Of a DNA stretch of 45,729 nucleotides, positions 8,409-16,510 are shown piece by piece. Source of the DNA: Caccovivens sp964594865 (GTDB taxonomy: Bacteria > Bacillota > Clostridia > Christensenellales > UBA1242); assembly GCA_964594865.1 (NCBI GenBank), contig CAZQMZ010000007.1, positions 1-45,729 of the forward strand, read 5' to 3'. Position numbers and translations under genes: made by a program. Positions within the stretch are counted from its first letter, which is position 1. Each line of letters begins with the position of its first letter. Under the pieces are notes generated by a model. That model did no database searches, had not been told where the DNA came from, and saw nothing but the letters and a program-made list of their open reading frames with translations.

Positions 8409-9632
8409 TCACTCAATTTCCAAAACAATTTCACCGCTTGCACCACTTTTGTCGAAAGAAAAACTCATCATCTCGCCCGGCACACCTGCCAGAACAAATT
8501 TTTTGCCTAAAATGTTTGCTCCGCACTTTGCAACAAGTGTTTTTCGAACAACCTTGTTCTTTAAGCGAAATTTCACTTCCGCTTGTCCGCTTCCTTCATA
8601 TATCATGCTTGGAAGAACATATGAAAAATCTTGTGAACCTTTGATCTGAATTGGTTTTGTGTGCTCTGGAAGTTTTCTTTGAGCAAACAAACTTGCAAAC
8701 TTGCCTGCCTGTTCCGCTTCCAATGCCACATTGTCCACCAAGTCATGCACATGCAAAATGTTTCCACAAGAAAACAGCCACGGCTTGTCTGTTTGATAGA
8801 ACTCATTGACAATGGCACCGTTGGTTATGCGAGATTTCTCCACAAAGTTTGCCATTTCCATTTCTGGAATAAGTCCCACAGAAAGCACCACTGTGTCGCA
8901 CTTTTGAAATTTTCTTGTGTTTTCAATCGGTTGCATTTTTTCATCAACCTGACCATAATAGACGCCTTCCACTCTGTTTTCGCCGACAATTTCAAAAATG
9001 GTGGTGTTATAAAGAAGTGGAATGTCAAAATCTTCCAAGCACTGCATTATGTTTCGCCTAAGCCCCGAGCTTGTGCTGTTGATTTCCAAAACTGCATGCA
9101 CTTTTGCTCCTTCCAAAGTCAATCTGCGCGCCATAATCAAACCGATGTCACCGCTTCCCAAAATGACAACATCTTTTCCGACCATTTTGCCGTCAATGTT
9201 GACCATTTTTTGTGCCGTTCCCGCCGTCAACACTCCCGCCGGACGCGTTCCGCAAAGAGAGATGTTGCCCGCCGTTCGCTCTCGGCAACCCATTGCCAAA
9301 ACCACCGCTTTTGCTTCAATCGTTTCCACACCAAGCGCGCCCATAACTTCCACTTTTCTGTCGTCAATCTTTGTCACCAAAGTTGAGAGAGCAACTGTGA
9401 TGTTTTTATCTTTTTCGACAAGTTCTCTGAACCTATGCGCAAACTCCGGCCCGGTCAATTCTTCTTTGAAAAAGTGAAGCCCAAAGCCATTGTGTATGCA
9501 CTGATTCAAAATTCCGCCCAAAACTTCATCTCGTTCAATCAACATCACTTTGCTTCCGTTTTTCGATGCCGAAAGTGCCGCCGACATTCCAGCAGGACCA
9601 CCGCCAATCACAAGCACATCTGTTTTAATCAT
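8409..9632 (-). CDS. FAD-dependent pyridine nucleotide-disulfide type oxidoreductase (glycerol-3-phosphate operon)
   Basis: I place the start at the ATG at 9632, which follows GGGAGGG, and not at the longer 9704 reading. That puts the FAD motif at the very N-terminus (TDVLVIGGGPAGMSAALSAS). A second nucleotide-binding fold is seen as VVILGSGDIGLIMARR, and a C-terminal FAD contact at WLFSCGNILHVHDLVD. The product is 407 residues. Proteins of this type accompany the GlpA/GlpO-like dehydrogenase in anaerobic glycerol-3-phosphate oxidation and probably move its electrons to NAD(P) or a quinone/ferredoxin partner. It overlaps the upstream gene by 8 nt, so translation is coupled. Confidence 0.85.
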   Translation of the reverse strand: MIKTDVLVIGGGPAGMSAALSASKNGSKVMLIERDEVLGGILNQCIHNGFGLHFFKEELTGPEFAHRFRELVEKDKNITVALSTLVTKIDDRKVEVMGALGVETIEAKAVVLAMGCRERTAGNISLCGTRPAGVLTAGTAQKMVNIDGKMVGKDVVILGSGDIGLIMARRLTLEGAKVHAVLEINSTSSGLRRNIMQCLEDFDIPLLYNTTIFEIVGENRVEGVYYGQVDEKMQPIENTRKFQKCDTVVLSVGLIPEMEMANFVEKSRITNGAIVNEFYQTDKPWLFSCGNILHVHDLVDNVALEAEQAGKFASLFAQRKLPEHTKPIQIKGSQDFSYVLPSMIYEGSGQAEVKFRLKNKVVRKTLVAKCGANILGKKFVLAGVPGEMMSFSFDKSGASGEIVLEIE

Positions 9633-11046
9633 GACTTCCCTCCCGCAAATCACAAAGCGCCACTTCGCTCCCGCGATTTTCCTTTTTGACTTTTTCGTAT
9701 GCAATGCCTCGTTCCTGAAAGATTGTCTTCACAACCTTTGTGAAACAAAAGCCACCTTGACATCTTCCCATGCCGGCATTTGTTCGGCGTTTGATTCCGT
9801 CAACAGAAGAAATTTTGAGTGGTCGACGCAATGCGTTCAACACATCGCCTTTTGTGATATGTTCGCACTTGCAGACAATTTCGCGATAGTTTTCATCCGT
9901 TTTCAAAAGTTGCTGTTGTGTTTGGCTGTCCATATCCTTGAACATGACATACGGTTCAACCTTTTTCAAGTTTTCCTTTTCGGTCAAATCGAAATTCAAA
10001 AGTTTGCAAACATATTCCGCGATTGCTGGGGCAGAAGAAAGTCCAGGCGAGCATATTCCCGCAAGGTTGATCACTCCGTCCACTTTTTTCGATTTTTCAA
10101 CAACAAAATCATCGCCACAAATCACGCGCACACCAGCAAACTGCCTTATCGCTTGGCGGAAATTGACATCTTTGATGATGTTCCCAGCGCGTTGTTTGAT
10201 TGTTTCCAATCCAAGCCTTGTCACTTCTGTGGTGGTGGAACTCTCTTCGCTGGTCGGACCAATCAAGAAATTTCCGTCGACTGTTGGCGTGACAAGCACA
10301 CCTTTTCCTGCCGATGTTGGCAGTGGAAAGACTGTGCAAGGAACATCAAGCCCGCAAACCTTGTCAAAGACAAAATATTCTCCGCGTCTGAACTGCAACT
10401 TTTTCCTTTCACTTCCCAAAATCTTGGCAACTTGGTTATATCCCGCCCCTGCGCTGTTGACAATGCTCTTGCAATGATAAACATTTTTTGCCGTCTTAAC
10501 TTCAAAAACGCCGTCAACTTTTTTCACTTCCAACAAATCTTCTTCCAACGCCACATCGCCACCGTTTATCATTCCTTCTTCGGTGAGAGCAACAGTGAGA
10601 AGATATGGGCTGATGATATACGCGTCGCGCGCAAACAACGCCACAGAAATATTGTCGGCAATCTGTGGAATTTTGGCTTGAATTTGCTCTCTGTTCCACT
10701 TCTCCACACACACGCCGTTCTGTTTTCCCCGTTCAAGCAACGCGTCAATCTTCTGCTCGTCGTCGCCAACAACAAGCGCACCGCACTTTTTCAGCGGAAC
10801 ACCAAGCCGAGCGCACAAGTCTGGATATATTTGATTTCCGCGAACATTAAACTTTGCTTTCAAAGAGTTTGGCAAAGGGTCATAGCCCGCATGAATGAGT
10901 CCGCTGTTGGCTTTTGACGCGCCTGTTGCAACATCGCTTGCCTTGTCCAACATAAGACAAGATTTCCCAATACGCGTCATCTTGTTGAATATGCACGCAC
11001 CAACCACGCCTGCACCAACAATCATGCAATCATAAACTTTTTTCAT
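9625..11046 (-). CDS. FAD-dependent glycerol-3-phosphate dehydrogenase-like protein with BFD [2Fe-2S] domain
   Basis: The 473-residue protein starts with a DAO-type FAD fold (DCMIVGAGVVGACIFNKM), followed by ATGASKANSGLIHAGYD. The GICSPGLSSAPAIAEYV segment lies near residue 340. A C-terminal BFD-like domain (about 385-450) has Cys at CKCEH and at CQGGFC, positioned for a [2Fe-2S] cluster. This is the architecture of the anaerobic GlpA-like family that oxidises glycerol-3-phosphate to dihydroxyacetone phosphate. It leads the operon with the second flavoprotein and DUF1667, and diverges from glycerol kinase. A GGAGGA ribosome binding site precedes the ATG. Confidence 0.85.
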   Translation of the reverse strand: MKKVYDCMIVGAGVVGACIFNKMTRIGKSCLMLDKASDVATGASKANSGLIHAGYDPLPNSLKAKFNVRGNQIYPDLCARLGVPLKKCGALVVGDDEQKIDALLERGKQNGVCVEKWNREQIQAKIPQIADNISVALFARDAYIISPYLLTVALTEEGMINGGDVALEEDLLEVKKVDGVFEVKTAKNVYHCKSIVNSAGAGYNQVAKILGSERKKLQFRRGEYFVFDKVCGLDVPCTVFPLPTSAGKGVLVTPTVDGNFLIGPTSEESSTTTEVTRLGLETIKQRAGNIIKDVNFRQAIRQFAGVRVICGDDFVVEKSKKVDGVINLAGICSPGLSSAPAIAEYVCKLLNFDLTEKENLKKVEPYVMFKDMDSQTQQQLLKTDENYREIVCKCEHITKGDVLNALRRPLKISSVDGIKRRTNAGMGRCQGGFCFTKVVKTIFQERGIAYEKVKKENRGSEVALCDLREGSHD

Positions 11047-11064
11047 TCATCCTCCATTTCCTAT

Positions 11065-11130
11065 ATTTTAACGATTTCCCCACGAAGATGTCAAACAAAA
11101 AACATTGAAGATATTAAACAAAAAAACATC
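11065..11130 (-). promoter_or_regulatory. glp operon promoter with tandem direct repeats (candidate operator)
   Basis: On the minus strand TTGACA (11089-11094), an 18-nt spacer and TAAAAT (11065-11070) form a promoter. Two adjacent direct repeats of 23-24 bp lie at 11084-11106 and 11107-11130; each reads GAAGAT-(G/A)-T-(C/T)-(A/T)AAACA... on the plus strand. The first covers the -35 box. Such a pair suggests a bound regulator, possibly a glycerol regulator, but no regulator gene is nearby. Confidence 0.5.
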
Positions 11131-11213
11131 TTTCATACAAAAAATCACGAACGCAAAATTCGTAACTTTTTTAATTTTTCTGACAACTTAAAAATTTGAT
11201 AATTTAAGCCACT

Positions 11214-11440
11214 TTGGTGAAGATGTAATATCCCGTGTCGTCGTCTGTGCCAACCGTTCTCGTGTAGTTAGACTCAGTATTTAAAAATTCGTTTTCACAT
11301 TCATCCACAATTCTTGTCAAAACCTTGATTGTTATGGCATTGGATATCAATCTTCCGCATGCAGTCGAAGATGTGAGTTCTTCGTAAATGGTTGAAGATT
11401 GAAAAAATAAAATGTTTTTGGTAAAAATTTTGTTATTTTT
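11214..11440 (-). pseudogene. Possible gene remnant in the divergent glp intergenic region
   Basis: An open frame of about 75 codons with no ATG runs on the minus strand and ends in DDDTGYYIFTKVA followed by a TAA stop. The residues between 11214 and 11401 have a protein-like mix (Glu, Asp, Thr, Cys, Tyr) unlike the A/T-rich DNA around it. I do not recognise the family. It may be the end of a decayed gene, or chance. The rest of the interval 11131-11533 holds only AT-rich DNA and the glpK ribosome binding site. Confidence 0.3.
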
Positions 11441-11533
11441 TTAAATTTATTTTGAAATTCATTTTTTAAAATTGTTGTTTTGTGTTAGAATAATCATAAG
11501 ATGTGGCTTGAATAGAAAATTTTGGAGAAGCCT

Positions 11534-12985
11534 ATGAGAAGATTTATTTTGGGTTTGGATGAAGGAACAACAAGTTTGCGTGCTGTTCTTTTTGATGTCG
11601 ACAAACTTGAAATTATTGACAAAGAGAGCAAAAAATTTAAGCAGTTCTATCCTCACGACGGTTGGGTGGAACAGGATGCCGAAGAAATTTTTTCGAAAAT
11701 TTTGACTGTTTCGAAAACGGTTTTGAAGAGAAACTCTGTCAACAAGTCCGAACTTTTGGGAATTGCCATCACAAACCAACGCGAAACGGTGGTTGCGTGG
11801 GACAGAACAACCGGACAACCTGTCTATAATGCCATTGTCTGGCAATGTCGACGAACAACCGACATGATTCAACAGTTGTCAGAAGATGTCAAAACGAAAA
11901 TTCAGCAAAAGACTGGTCTTATTGCAAACTCATATTTCAGTGCTTCAAAGATGACATGGATTTTGAAACATTGTCCAAAAGCACGCGCCTTGGCAAAGAA
12001 AAATGAATTGTGTTTCGGAACAATCGACAGTTTTCTTGCTTTTCGGTTGACAGGAAATCATGTAACTGACAGCACAAACGCAAGTCGCACAATGCTTATG
12101 AACATCGACAGTCTTGAGTGGGATGACGACCTTCTTTCACTCTTCGACATTCCAAAGTCTTCTTTGCCAAAAATCTTGCCTTGCGACGGAGATTTTGGAA
12201 TTGCAAAATCTCTTCTTGGCGCACCAATTCTTTCCATGATTGGAGATCAACAATCCAGCATGGTTGGGCAAGGAAAGATTGAAAACGGTTCGTCAAAAGT
12301 CACCTTTGGAACGGGTGGTTTTGTGCTGACAAACGTCAAGAGAGAAAAATTTCAAGCAAGTCAAAGTTTGATTTTGACTGTCGCCCGAACTCTCGGCGGA
12401 AAGACAGACTATGCTGTGGAAGGAAGCATATACAGTGCTTGCAGTGCGCTTGAATGGCTGGGAAAAATGGGTATGTTCGAAGATGTCTCAAAAACGGCAA
12501 AAATGGCACAGTCACTTCAAAGCAATGAGGGCGTATATTTTGTCCCTGCCTTCACTGGACTTGGTGCACCATATTGGAAAGACGATGTGCGCGCCTGTTT
12601 GGTTGGAATGACCTTTGACACAAAACAAGAGCATATTGTCCGCGCCTGCCTTGAAAGTATGGCATACAACACCAAAGCACTTGTGGATGAAATGAAAAAA
12701 GGTGGACAAAAGTTGCGCGATATCAGTGTGGACGGTGGCGGAAGTCAAAACGAATTTTTACTTCAATTCTTGGCGGATATGCTTGATCAAAACGTCACAA
12801 AAAGCAAGGAAAGTGAAGCCACTGTCATGGGCACAATCTATGTGGCAATGATGAAGTTGAAATTGATAAGTGGAAACGATTTGAAGAAGATCACCCAAAG
12901 CGAAAAAATATATAAATCAAAAATAAATCAAAAAGAACGTGCTCGCCTATACCAAGGCTGGCAAAAAGCGGTAAATTCTTTATAG
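11534..12985 (+). CDS. glpK: Glycerol kinase
   Basis: I choose the ATG at 11534, which follows TGGAGAAG and opens with RRFILGLDEGTTSLRAVLFD, the FGGY ATP-binding motif. The 483-residue protein includes AITNQRETVVAWDR, the AIVWQCRRT active-site segment, FCFGTIDSFLAFRLTG, ATP-site Gly-rich KVTFGTGGFVLTN, and FTGLGAPYWKDDVR followed by a DGGGSQNEFLLQFLAD segment. It phosphorylates glycerol at C3 in the cytoplasm and supplies glycerol-3-phosphate to the divergent oxidoreductase operon. The following genes encode a lipase-like hydrolase (9-nt gap) and a YhhN protein, so the glycerol may come from lipids. No glpF is present in the window. Confidence 0.95.
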   Translation: MRRFILGLDEGTTSLRAVLFDVDKLEIIDKESKKFKQFYPHDGWVEQDAEEIFSKILTVSKTVLKRNSVNKSELLGIAITNQRETVVAWDRTTGQPVYNAIVWQCRRTTDMIQQLSEDVKTKIQQKTGLIANSYFSASKMTWILKHCPKARALAKKNELCFGTIDSFLAFRLTGNHVTDSTNASRTMLMNIDSLEWDDDLLSLFDIPKSSLPKILPCDGDFGIAKSLLGAPILSMIGDQQSSMVGQGKIENGSSKVTFGTGGFVLTNVKREKFQASQSLILTVARTLGGKTDYAVEGSIYSACSALEWLGKMGMFEDVSKTAKMAQSLQSNEGVYFVPAFTGLGAPYWKDDVRACLVGMTFDTKQEHIVRACLESMAYNTKALVDEMKKGGQKLRDISVDGGGSQNEFLLQFLADMLDQNVTKSKESEATVMGTIYVAMMKLKLISGNDLKKITQSEKIYKSKINQKERARLYQGWQKAVNSL

Positions 12986-12994
12986 GAGGGAATT

Positions 12995-14020
12995 ATGGAA
13001 GAAAAGAAAACTGCAACAAGCAAAAAGGCAACGACGAAAACAACTTCGTCAAAGAAAAAGTCAACAGCCACAAAAAAAACTGCAACCACAAAAACAAAAG
13101 CGACCAGCAAAAAATCAACTGCACCTGCAAAAGAAAAGATGCCAAAAACAATCAAAGTTTTGGGCTATCACAATTTGGAGTTGTGCACCTATGTTTATGA
13201 CGACGTCAAAAATCCAAAAGCAGTGGTTTTGATCATTCACGGGATGCAAGAACACGCTTTGAGATATGTTGATTTTGCCAACTTCATGAACAAAAACGGA
13301 TATATTGTTGTGGCAAGTGACCTTCGCGGTCATGGGCATACGATATCTAACAAAGATGAGTATGGTCGAGGCGAAAAAGATATTTTCACCGAAACTTTGG
13401 CAGACCAACACAACCTATTGACCTATATTCACGAAACATACAAACTTCCAATCTTTATCTTTGGTCATTCATATGGCTCAATGCTGACGCAAAAATTGAT
13501 TCAAGAAACGCCGTTGGTGGAAAAAGCAGTCCTTTGTGGAACAGCGGATGGAAGTAATTTTATGTTTAAAGCAGGAAATCTCTTGTTTAAATTTATTGCT
13601 CCTTTCAAGAAAAAAGATAAACGAAACGGCATTGAAGAAAAAATCAGTATAAAGTCTTATAACAAAAAATTCGAAAACGGAAATTGGTTGTCTCGCGATG
13701 ATAAAGTGTTTGAAAAGTATAATCAAGACGAACTGTGCGGTGGTTCTTTCCCGTTCAGTTTCTATCACAGCATGATGAAAAACATGACCAAAGTGAATAA
13801 AGGCATCGACAAAATTGGCAACAAAAAAATCTTCTTTATTTCCGGCTATTGCGACCCTGTCAGCGAGGGCGGCAAGCAAGTCAAAAAGATCTATAAACTC
13901 TATCTCAAAAACAATATTGATGCAAAAATGAAACTCTATGAAGGTGCAAGACATGAATTACTTAATGAAATAAACAAAGAAGAAGTATATCAAGATGTTT
14001 TAAATTTCTTTGACGAATAA
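12995..14020 (+). CDS. Monoacylglycerol-lipase-like alpha/beta hydrolase with Lys-rich N-terminal tail
   Basis: Residues 1-48 form a Lys/Thr/Ser/Ala-rich tail like histone H1 tails. An alpha/beta hydrolase (Hydrolase_4 type) follows. Visible features are the oxyanion strand VVLIIHGMQEH near residue 80, the DLRGHGHT segment, the nucleophile elbow GHSYGS (Ser near 163), an Asp in SGYCDPVS, and a His in GARHELLNE near the C-terminus, completing the triad. The family includes monoacylglycerol lipases and lysophospholipases. The gene starts 9 nt after glpK with an AGGAGG ribosome binding site, so release of glycerol from lipids for GlpK is plausible. The tail may bind nucleic acid or acidic membrane. 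Confidence 0.8.
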   Translation: MEEKKTATSKKATTKTTSSKKKSTATKKTATTKTKATSKKSTAPAKEKMPKTIKVLGYHNLELCTYVYDDVKNPKAVVLIIHGMQEHALRYVDFANFMNKNGYIVVASDLRGHGHTISNKDEYGRGEKDIFTETLADQHNLLTYIHETYKLPIFIFGHSYGSMLTQKLIQETPLVEKAVLCGTADGSNFMFKAGNLLFKFIAPFKKKDKRNGIEEKISIKSYNKKFENGNWLSRDDKVFEKYNQDELCGGSFPFSFYHSMMKNMTKVNKGIDKIGNKKIFFISGYCDPVSEGGKQVKKIYKLYLKNNIDAKMKLYEGARHELLNEINKEEVYQDVLNFFDE

Positions 14021-14052
14021 GAAATCAAAAAAAATAAAAAAGGAGAAAAATT

Positions 14053-14754
14053 ATGATTGGAAGTTTGTTATTGGCAGTTTTTAGCATCATCTTTTGTGTG
14101 CTTTTCTGTGTTGTCAGAGCAAAAAAAGCAACGGTTTGGTCACTTGCACTTAAAACATTGTCGTCCGTTTGCTTCATCTTGTGTGGAATTTTCGCAATCT
14201 ATACCACTGGCTCAACAGCCATCAACCTGTTGATTGTTGCAGGGCTGGTGATGGGACTGATTGGAGATATCATTCTTGATCTCAAAATCATGTATCCAGA
14301 AGAAGGAGACAAATATTTTGTGGTTGGAACCACATCTTTCATAGTTGGACATATCTTCTATTTTGTGGGAGTGCTGTTGTATAACAATTCTGTGCTTGCG
14401 GAAAATCTGCTTTGGAACATCCTCATCTCTGCCGGCGTGGCAATTGTATTGACACTTATCATCATGCTTTCATCCAAGAAAATGAATATGGATTTTGGCA
14501 AAATGTTGTGGCTTGTTGTGTTATACAGTTTCATACTGACCTTCATGACAGCGTTCACAATTTCAATTGCAATCTATGTTCCAATGTTCTGGATCTTTGC
14601 AGGCGGAATGATTGCTTTCTTGCTGTCCGACCTTGTGCTCTCAATGCAATATTTTGGCGGACGAAACGAAAAAGTTTGGATTTATATCAACCACCTTTTG
14701 TATTACGCCGCACAAGCTTTGATTGCCTTCTCAATTTTGTATTTGACAGTGTGA
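14053..14754 (+). CDS. YhhN/TMEM86 family membrane protein (lysoplasmalogenase-type)
   Basis: The 233-residue protein is almost entirely hydrophobic with about eight membrane helices. It carries the polar residues typical of YhhN proteins inside the helices: MGLIGDIILDLK (Asp pair), GTTSFIVGHIFYFVG (His), and a late Ser-Asp in LLSDLVLSMQYF. Members of this family (TMEM86B) hydrolyse the vinyl ether bond of lysoplasmalogens. Plasmalogens are common in anaerobic Clostridia. It is third after glpK and a lipase-like gene with an AGGAG ribosome binding site, so the three probably recycle ether/acyl glycerolipids. It ends directly against the convergent cvpA-like gene. Confidence 0.8.
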   Translation: MIGSLLLAVFSIIFCVLFCVVRAKKATVWSLALKTLSSVCFILCGIFAIYTTGSTAINLLIVAGLVMGLIGDIILDLKIMYPEEGDKYFVVGTTSFIVGHIFYFVGVLLYNNSVLAENLLWNILISAGVAIVLTLIIMLSSKKMNMDFGKMLWLVVLYSFILTFMTAFTISIAIYVPMFWIFAGGMIAFLLSDLVLSMQYFGGRNEKVWIYINHLLYYAAQALIAFSILYLTV

Positions 14755-15420
14755 TCAATAAAACAAATCAATAATCTTTTCAGTTAAGTTTTCATAAAGC
14801 CATTTTGAAACAACGCCATTTTGAACAAAATTGCTTAAAGTTTCATTCAGCAGAAAATTGGAAAGAGCATTGAGCAAAAAATATAAAATCAAAAAAATGA
14901 TCATTCCTTTTGCAAGTCCAATAAGACCACCAAAAATGCGGTTGCCAAATGTCAATCCGCATTTTTTTATCATCTTGTTTAAAATTGAACAAACAAGTTT
15001 TATGGAAATATAGAGCACCACAAAAATGACGATGAATGTGATGACTTTGATGAGAAGAGTGGTCAATGTTGGCGACAAAATTTGCCCAGCTGTCATCTCT
15101 CCGTCAATGGAAAGATTTCCAAGAATTTTGAAAAGCACTATGTTGAACAATATTGCATAATTTGATTGAGAAACTGCCGTTTGTAAATCAGCAATGTTGG
15201 AAAAATTCCCCGGAATTGCTTCGTTCAAAATTTTTATCAAAGTGTTTGAAAGCCCTGCTTCCAGCCAAGTTTGAAATGTCGGCAGAAAAAAGTCGCACAA
15301 TTTCCAAGAAACAAAAACAACAACGAAAATGCTGGCAAATGAAAAAATCATTGAGATGAAACCTTTGATATATCCCCTAACAAAACTTATAATTACAATC
15401 ACCAGCAAAACATAATCCAT
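14755..15420 (-). CDS. CvpA family membrane protein
   Basis: I start at the ATG at 15420 (MDYVLLVIVIISFVRGYIKG); the 12 extra upstream residues would need a TTG start. The product is 221 residues with four membrane segments: near 3-20, 24-48, 95-140 and 155-185. The first two helices and the FVRGYIKGF loop are characteristic of CvpA/colicin V production proteins, whose role is not settled; cell-envelope, purine and toxin-export links are reported. The ribosome binding site is weak. It is monocistronic and convergent with the YhhN gene with no gap. Confidence 0.75.
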   Translation of the reverse strand: MDYVLLVIVIISFVRGYIKGFISMIFSFASIFVVVFVSWKLCDFFLPTFQTWLEAGLSNTLIKILNEAIPGNFSNIADLQTAVSQSNYAILFNIVLFKILGNLSIDGEMTAGQILSPTLTTLLIKVITFIVIFVVLYISIKLVCSILNKMIKKCGLTFGNRIFGGLIGLAKGMIIFLILYFLLNALSNFLLNETLSNFVQNGVVSKWLYENLTEKIIDLFY

Positions 15421-15456
15421 GCCAAATTTTTGACATTCTGCATATTTTTTAATCAA

Positions 15457-15773
15457 AAATAAAAAAATATTAAAAAATATAATAAAAATAAAAAAATATT
15501 GAAAATTAAAGAAAATTTAATAATAAAAATGTTAAAAAAATATAAAAAATATTGTTAAAATAAATAAAAAATATTGTTAAAATAAATAAAAAATATTGTT
15601 AAAATAAATAAAAAATAAAAAAATAATAAAAAATTGGAATTTTATGATATATTATAAAGAAAAAATATTTAAAAAATTGATTTTTTAATATTTTAATTGT
15701 ATTTTTTAATATTTTTATTGTATTTTTTTGTTTTTCTATATTTTTTTATTATTTTTAATAAAAATTTTAATAA
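15457..15773. repeat. Extremely AT-rich intergenic stretch with a 22-bp tandem repeat
   Basis: This stretch is almost pure A and T. A 22-bp unit starting ATTGTTAAAATAAATAA is repeated three times at 15551, 15573 and 15595 without mismatch. Past the repeat I see only runs of A and T, and no gene. It separates the cvpA-like gene from the pflA terminator. It may be slippage DNA, a nucleoid-protein site or curved DNA; nothing points to an origin. Confidence 0.7.
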
Positions 15774-15799
15774 TAAAAAAACTCCTTAATCAAGGAGTT
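15774..15799 (-). terminator. Terminator of the pfl operon
   Basis: AACTCCTT, loop AATC and AAGGAGTT (15780-15799) form an 8-bp stem followed on the minus strand by a T-run. The pflA stop codon (15790-15792) lies inside the hairpin. Confidence 0.85.
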
Positions 15800-16506
15800 A
15801 AAAATTTTTCGAGTTTTTTGCATTTTTCTTTATCCATTGGTGGAAGATTTTTAAGACGATAATTGATTCCAAGGTTGGCATATTTTTTCTTTGCCATGTC
15901 GTGGTATGGAAGAAGTTCAATTTTTTCGATATTATTTAAATTTTCTGCAAACGCTTTCAATTTCAAGACACTTTCTTTGTTGTCGTTATAGTTTGGCATA
16001 ATCACTTGTCTGAGCCACATTTTTTTGTTTTTTTCTTGACATTTTGCCAAAAATTTTTGAAATTTATCCATTTTTTGTCCAACAAGTGAAAAATATTTTT
16101 CTTTGTTCAGTTCTTTGACATCCAAAATCACAAGGTCTGTGTTGTCCAAAAGTTCGTCAGTCGCATCCCCGTGTCCAGAAGTGTCAAGGCAAGTGTGAAT
16201 GTTCTCTGCTTTGCAAAGTTTGAAAACTTCCGTGACAAATTTTGCTTGCATCAGCGGTTCTCCACCCGAGATTGTCACACCGCCATCTTCGCCAAAATAT
16301 CTCACATATTTTTTGATTTTCGCCACCAATTCTTCGGGCGTCATTTGAATTTTCTTTTCTTTGACGTTCCACATTTCCGGATTGTGACAATAGGCACATC
16401 GTAGTGGACAGCCTTGCAAAAAGACAACAAATCTCACACCGGGTCCATCCACCAACCCCATGCTTTCAAAACTTGCAATATTTCCAACAATTTCTTTCAT
16501 ATGCAT
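15790..16506 (-). CDS. pflA: Pyruvate formate-lyase activating enzyme
   Basis: The 238-residue radical SAM protein has the cluster motif CPLRCAYC at about residues 32-39, followed by HNPEMW. SAM-binding GGVTISGGEPLMQ lies near 75-87, and LDTSGHGD and DLVILDVKELN come after it, all typical of PflA. It uses SAM and a [4Fe-4S] cluster to make the glycyl radical on PflB under anaerobic conditions. It lies 4 nt downstream of pflB in the same operon. The start is either of two close ATGs (codon 1 or 3), with no effect on the motifs. Confidence 0.95.
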   Translation of the reverse strand: MHMKEIVGNIASFESMGLVDGPGVRFVVFLQGCPLRCAYCHNPEMWNVKEKKIQMTPEELVAKIKKYVRYFGEDGGVTISGGEPLMQAKFVTEVFKLCKAENIHTCLDTSGHGDATDELLDNTDLVILDVKELNKEKYFSLVGQKMDKFQKFLAKCQEKNKKMWLRQVIMPNYNDNKESVLKLKAFAENLNNIEKIELLPYHDMAKKKYANLGINYRLKNLPPMDKEKCKKLEKFLTP

Positions 16507-16510
16507 CCTA

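Noticed and set aside
9550..10917. Long plus-strand open frame opposite the glycerol dehydrogenase genes
   Set aside because: It is a shadow of two strongly conserved flavoproteins on the other strand and has no family motif or ribosome binding site.
15551..15616. Tandem repeat considered as a CRISPR array or origin
   Set aside because: Units touch with no spacers, are only A/T rich, and no DnaA boxes or replication genes are near.
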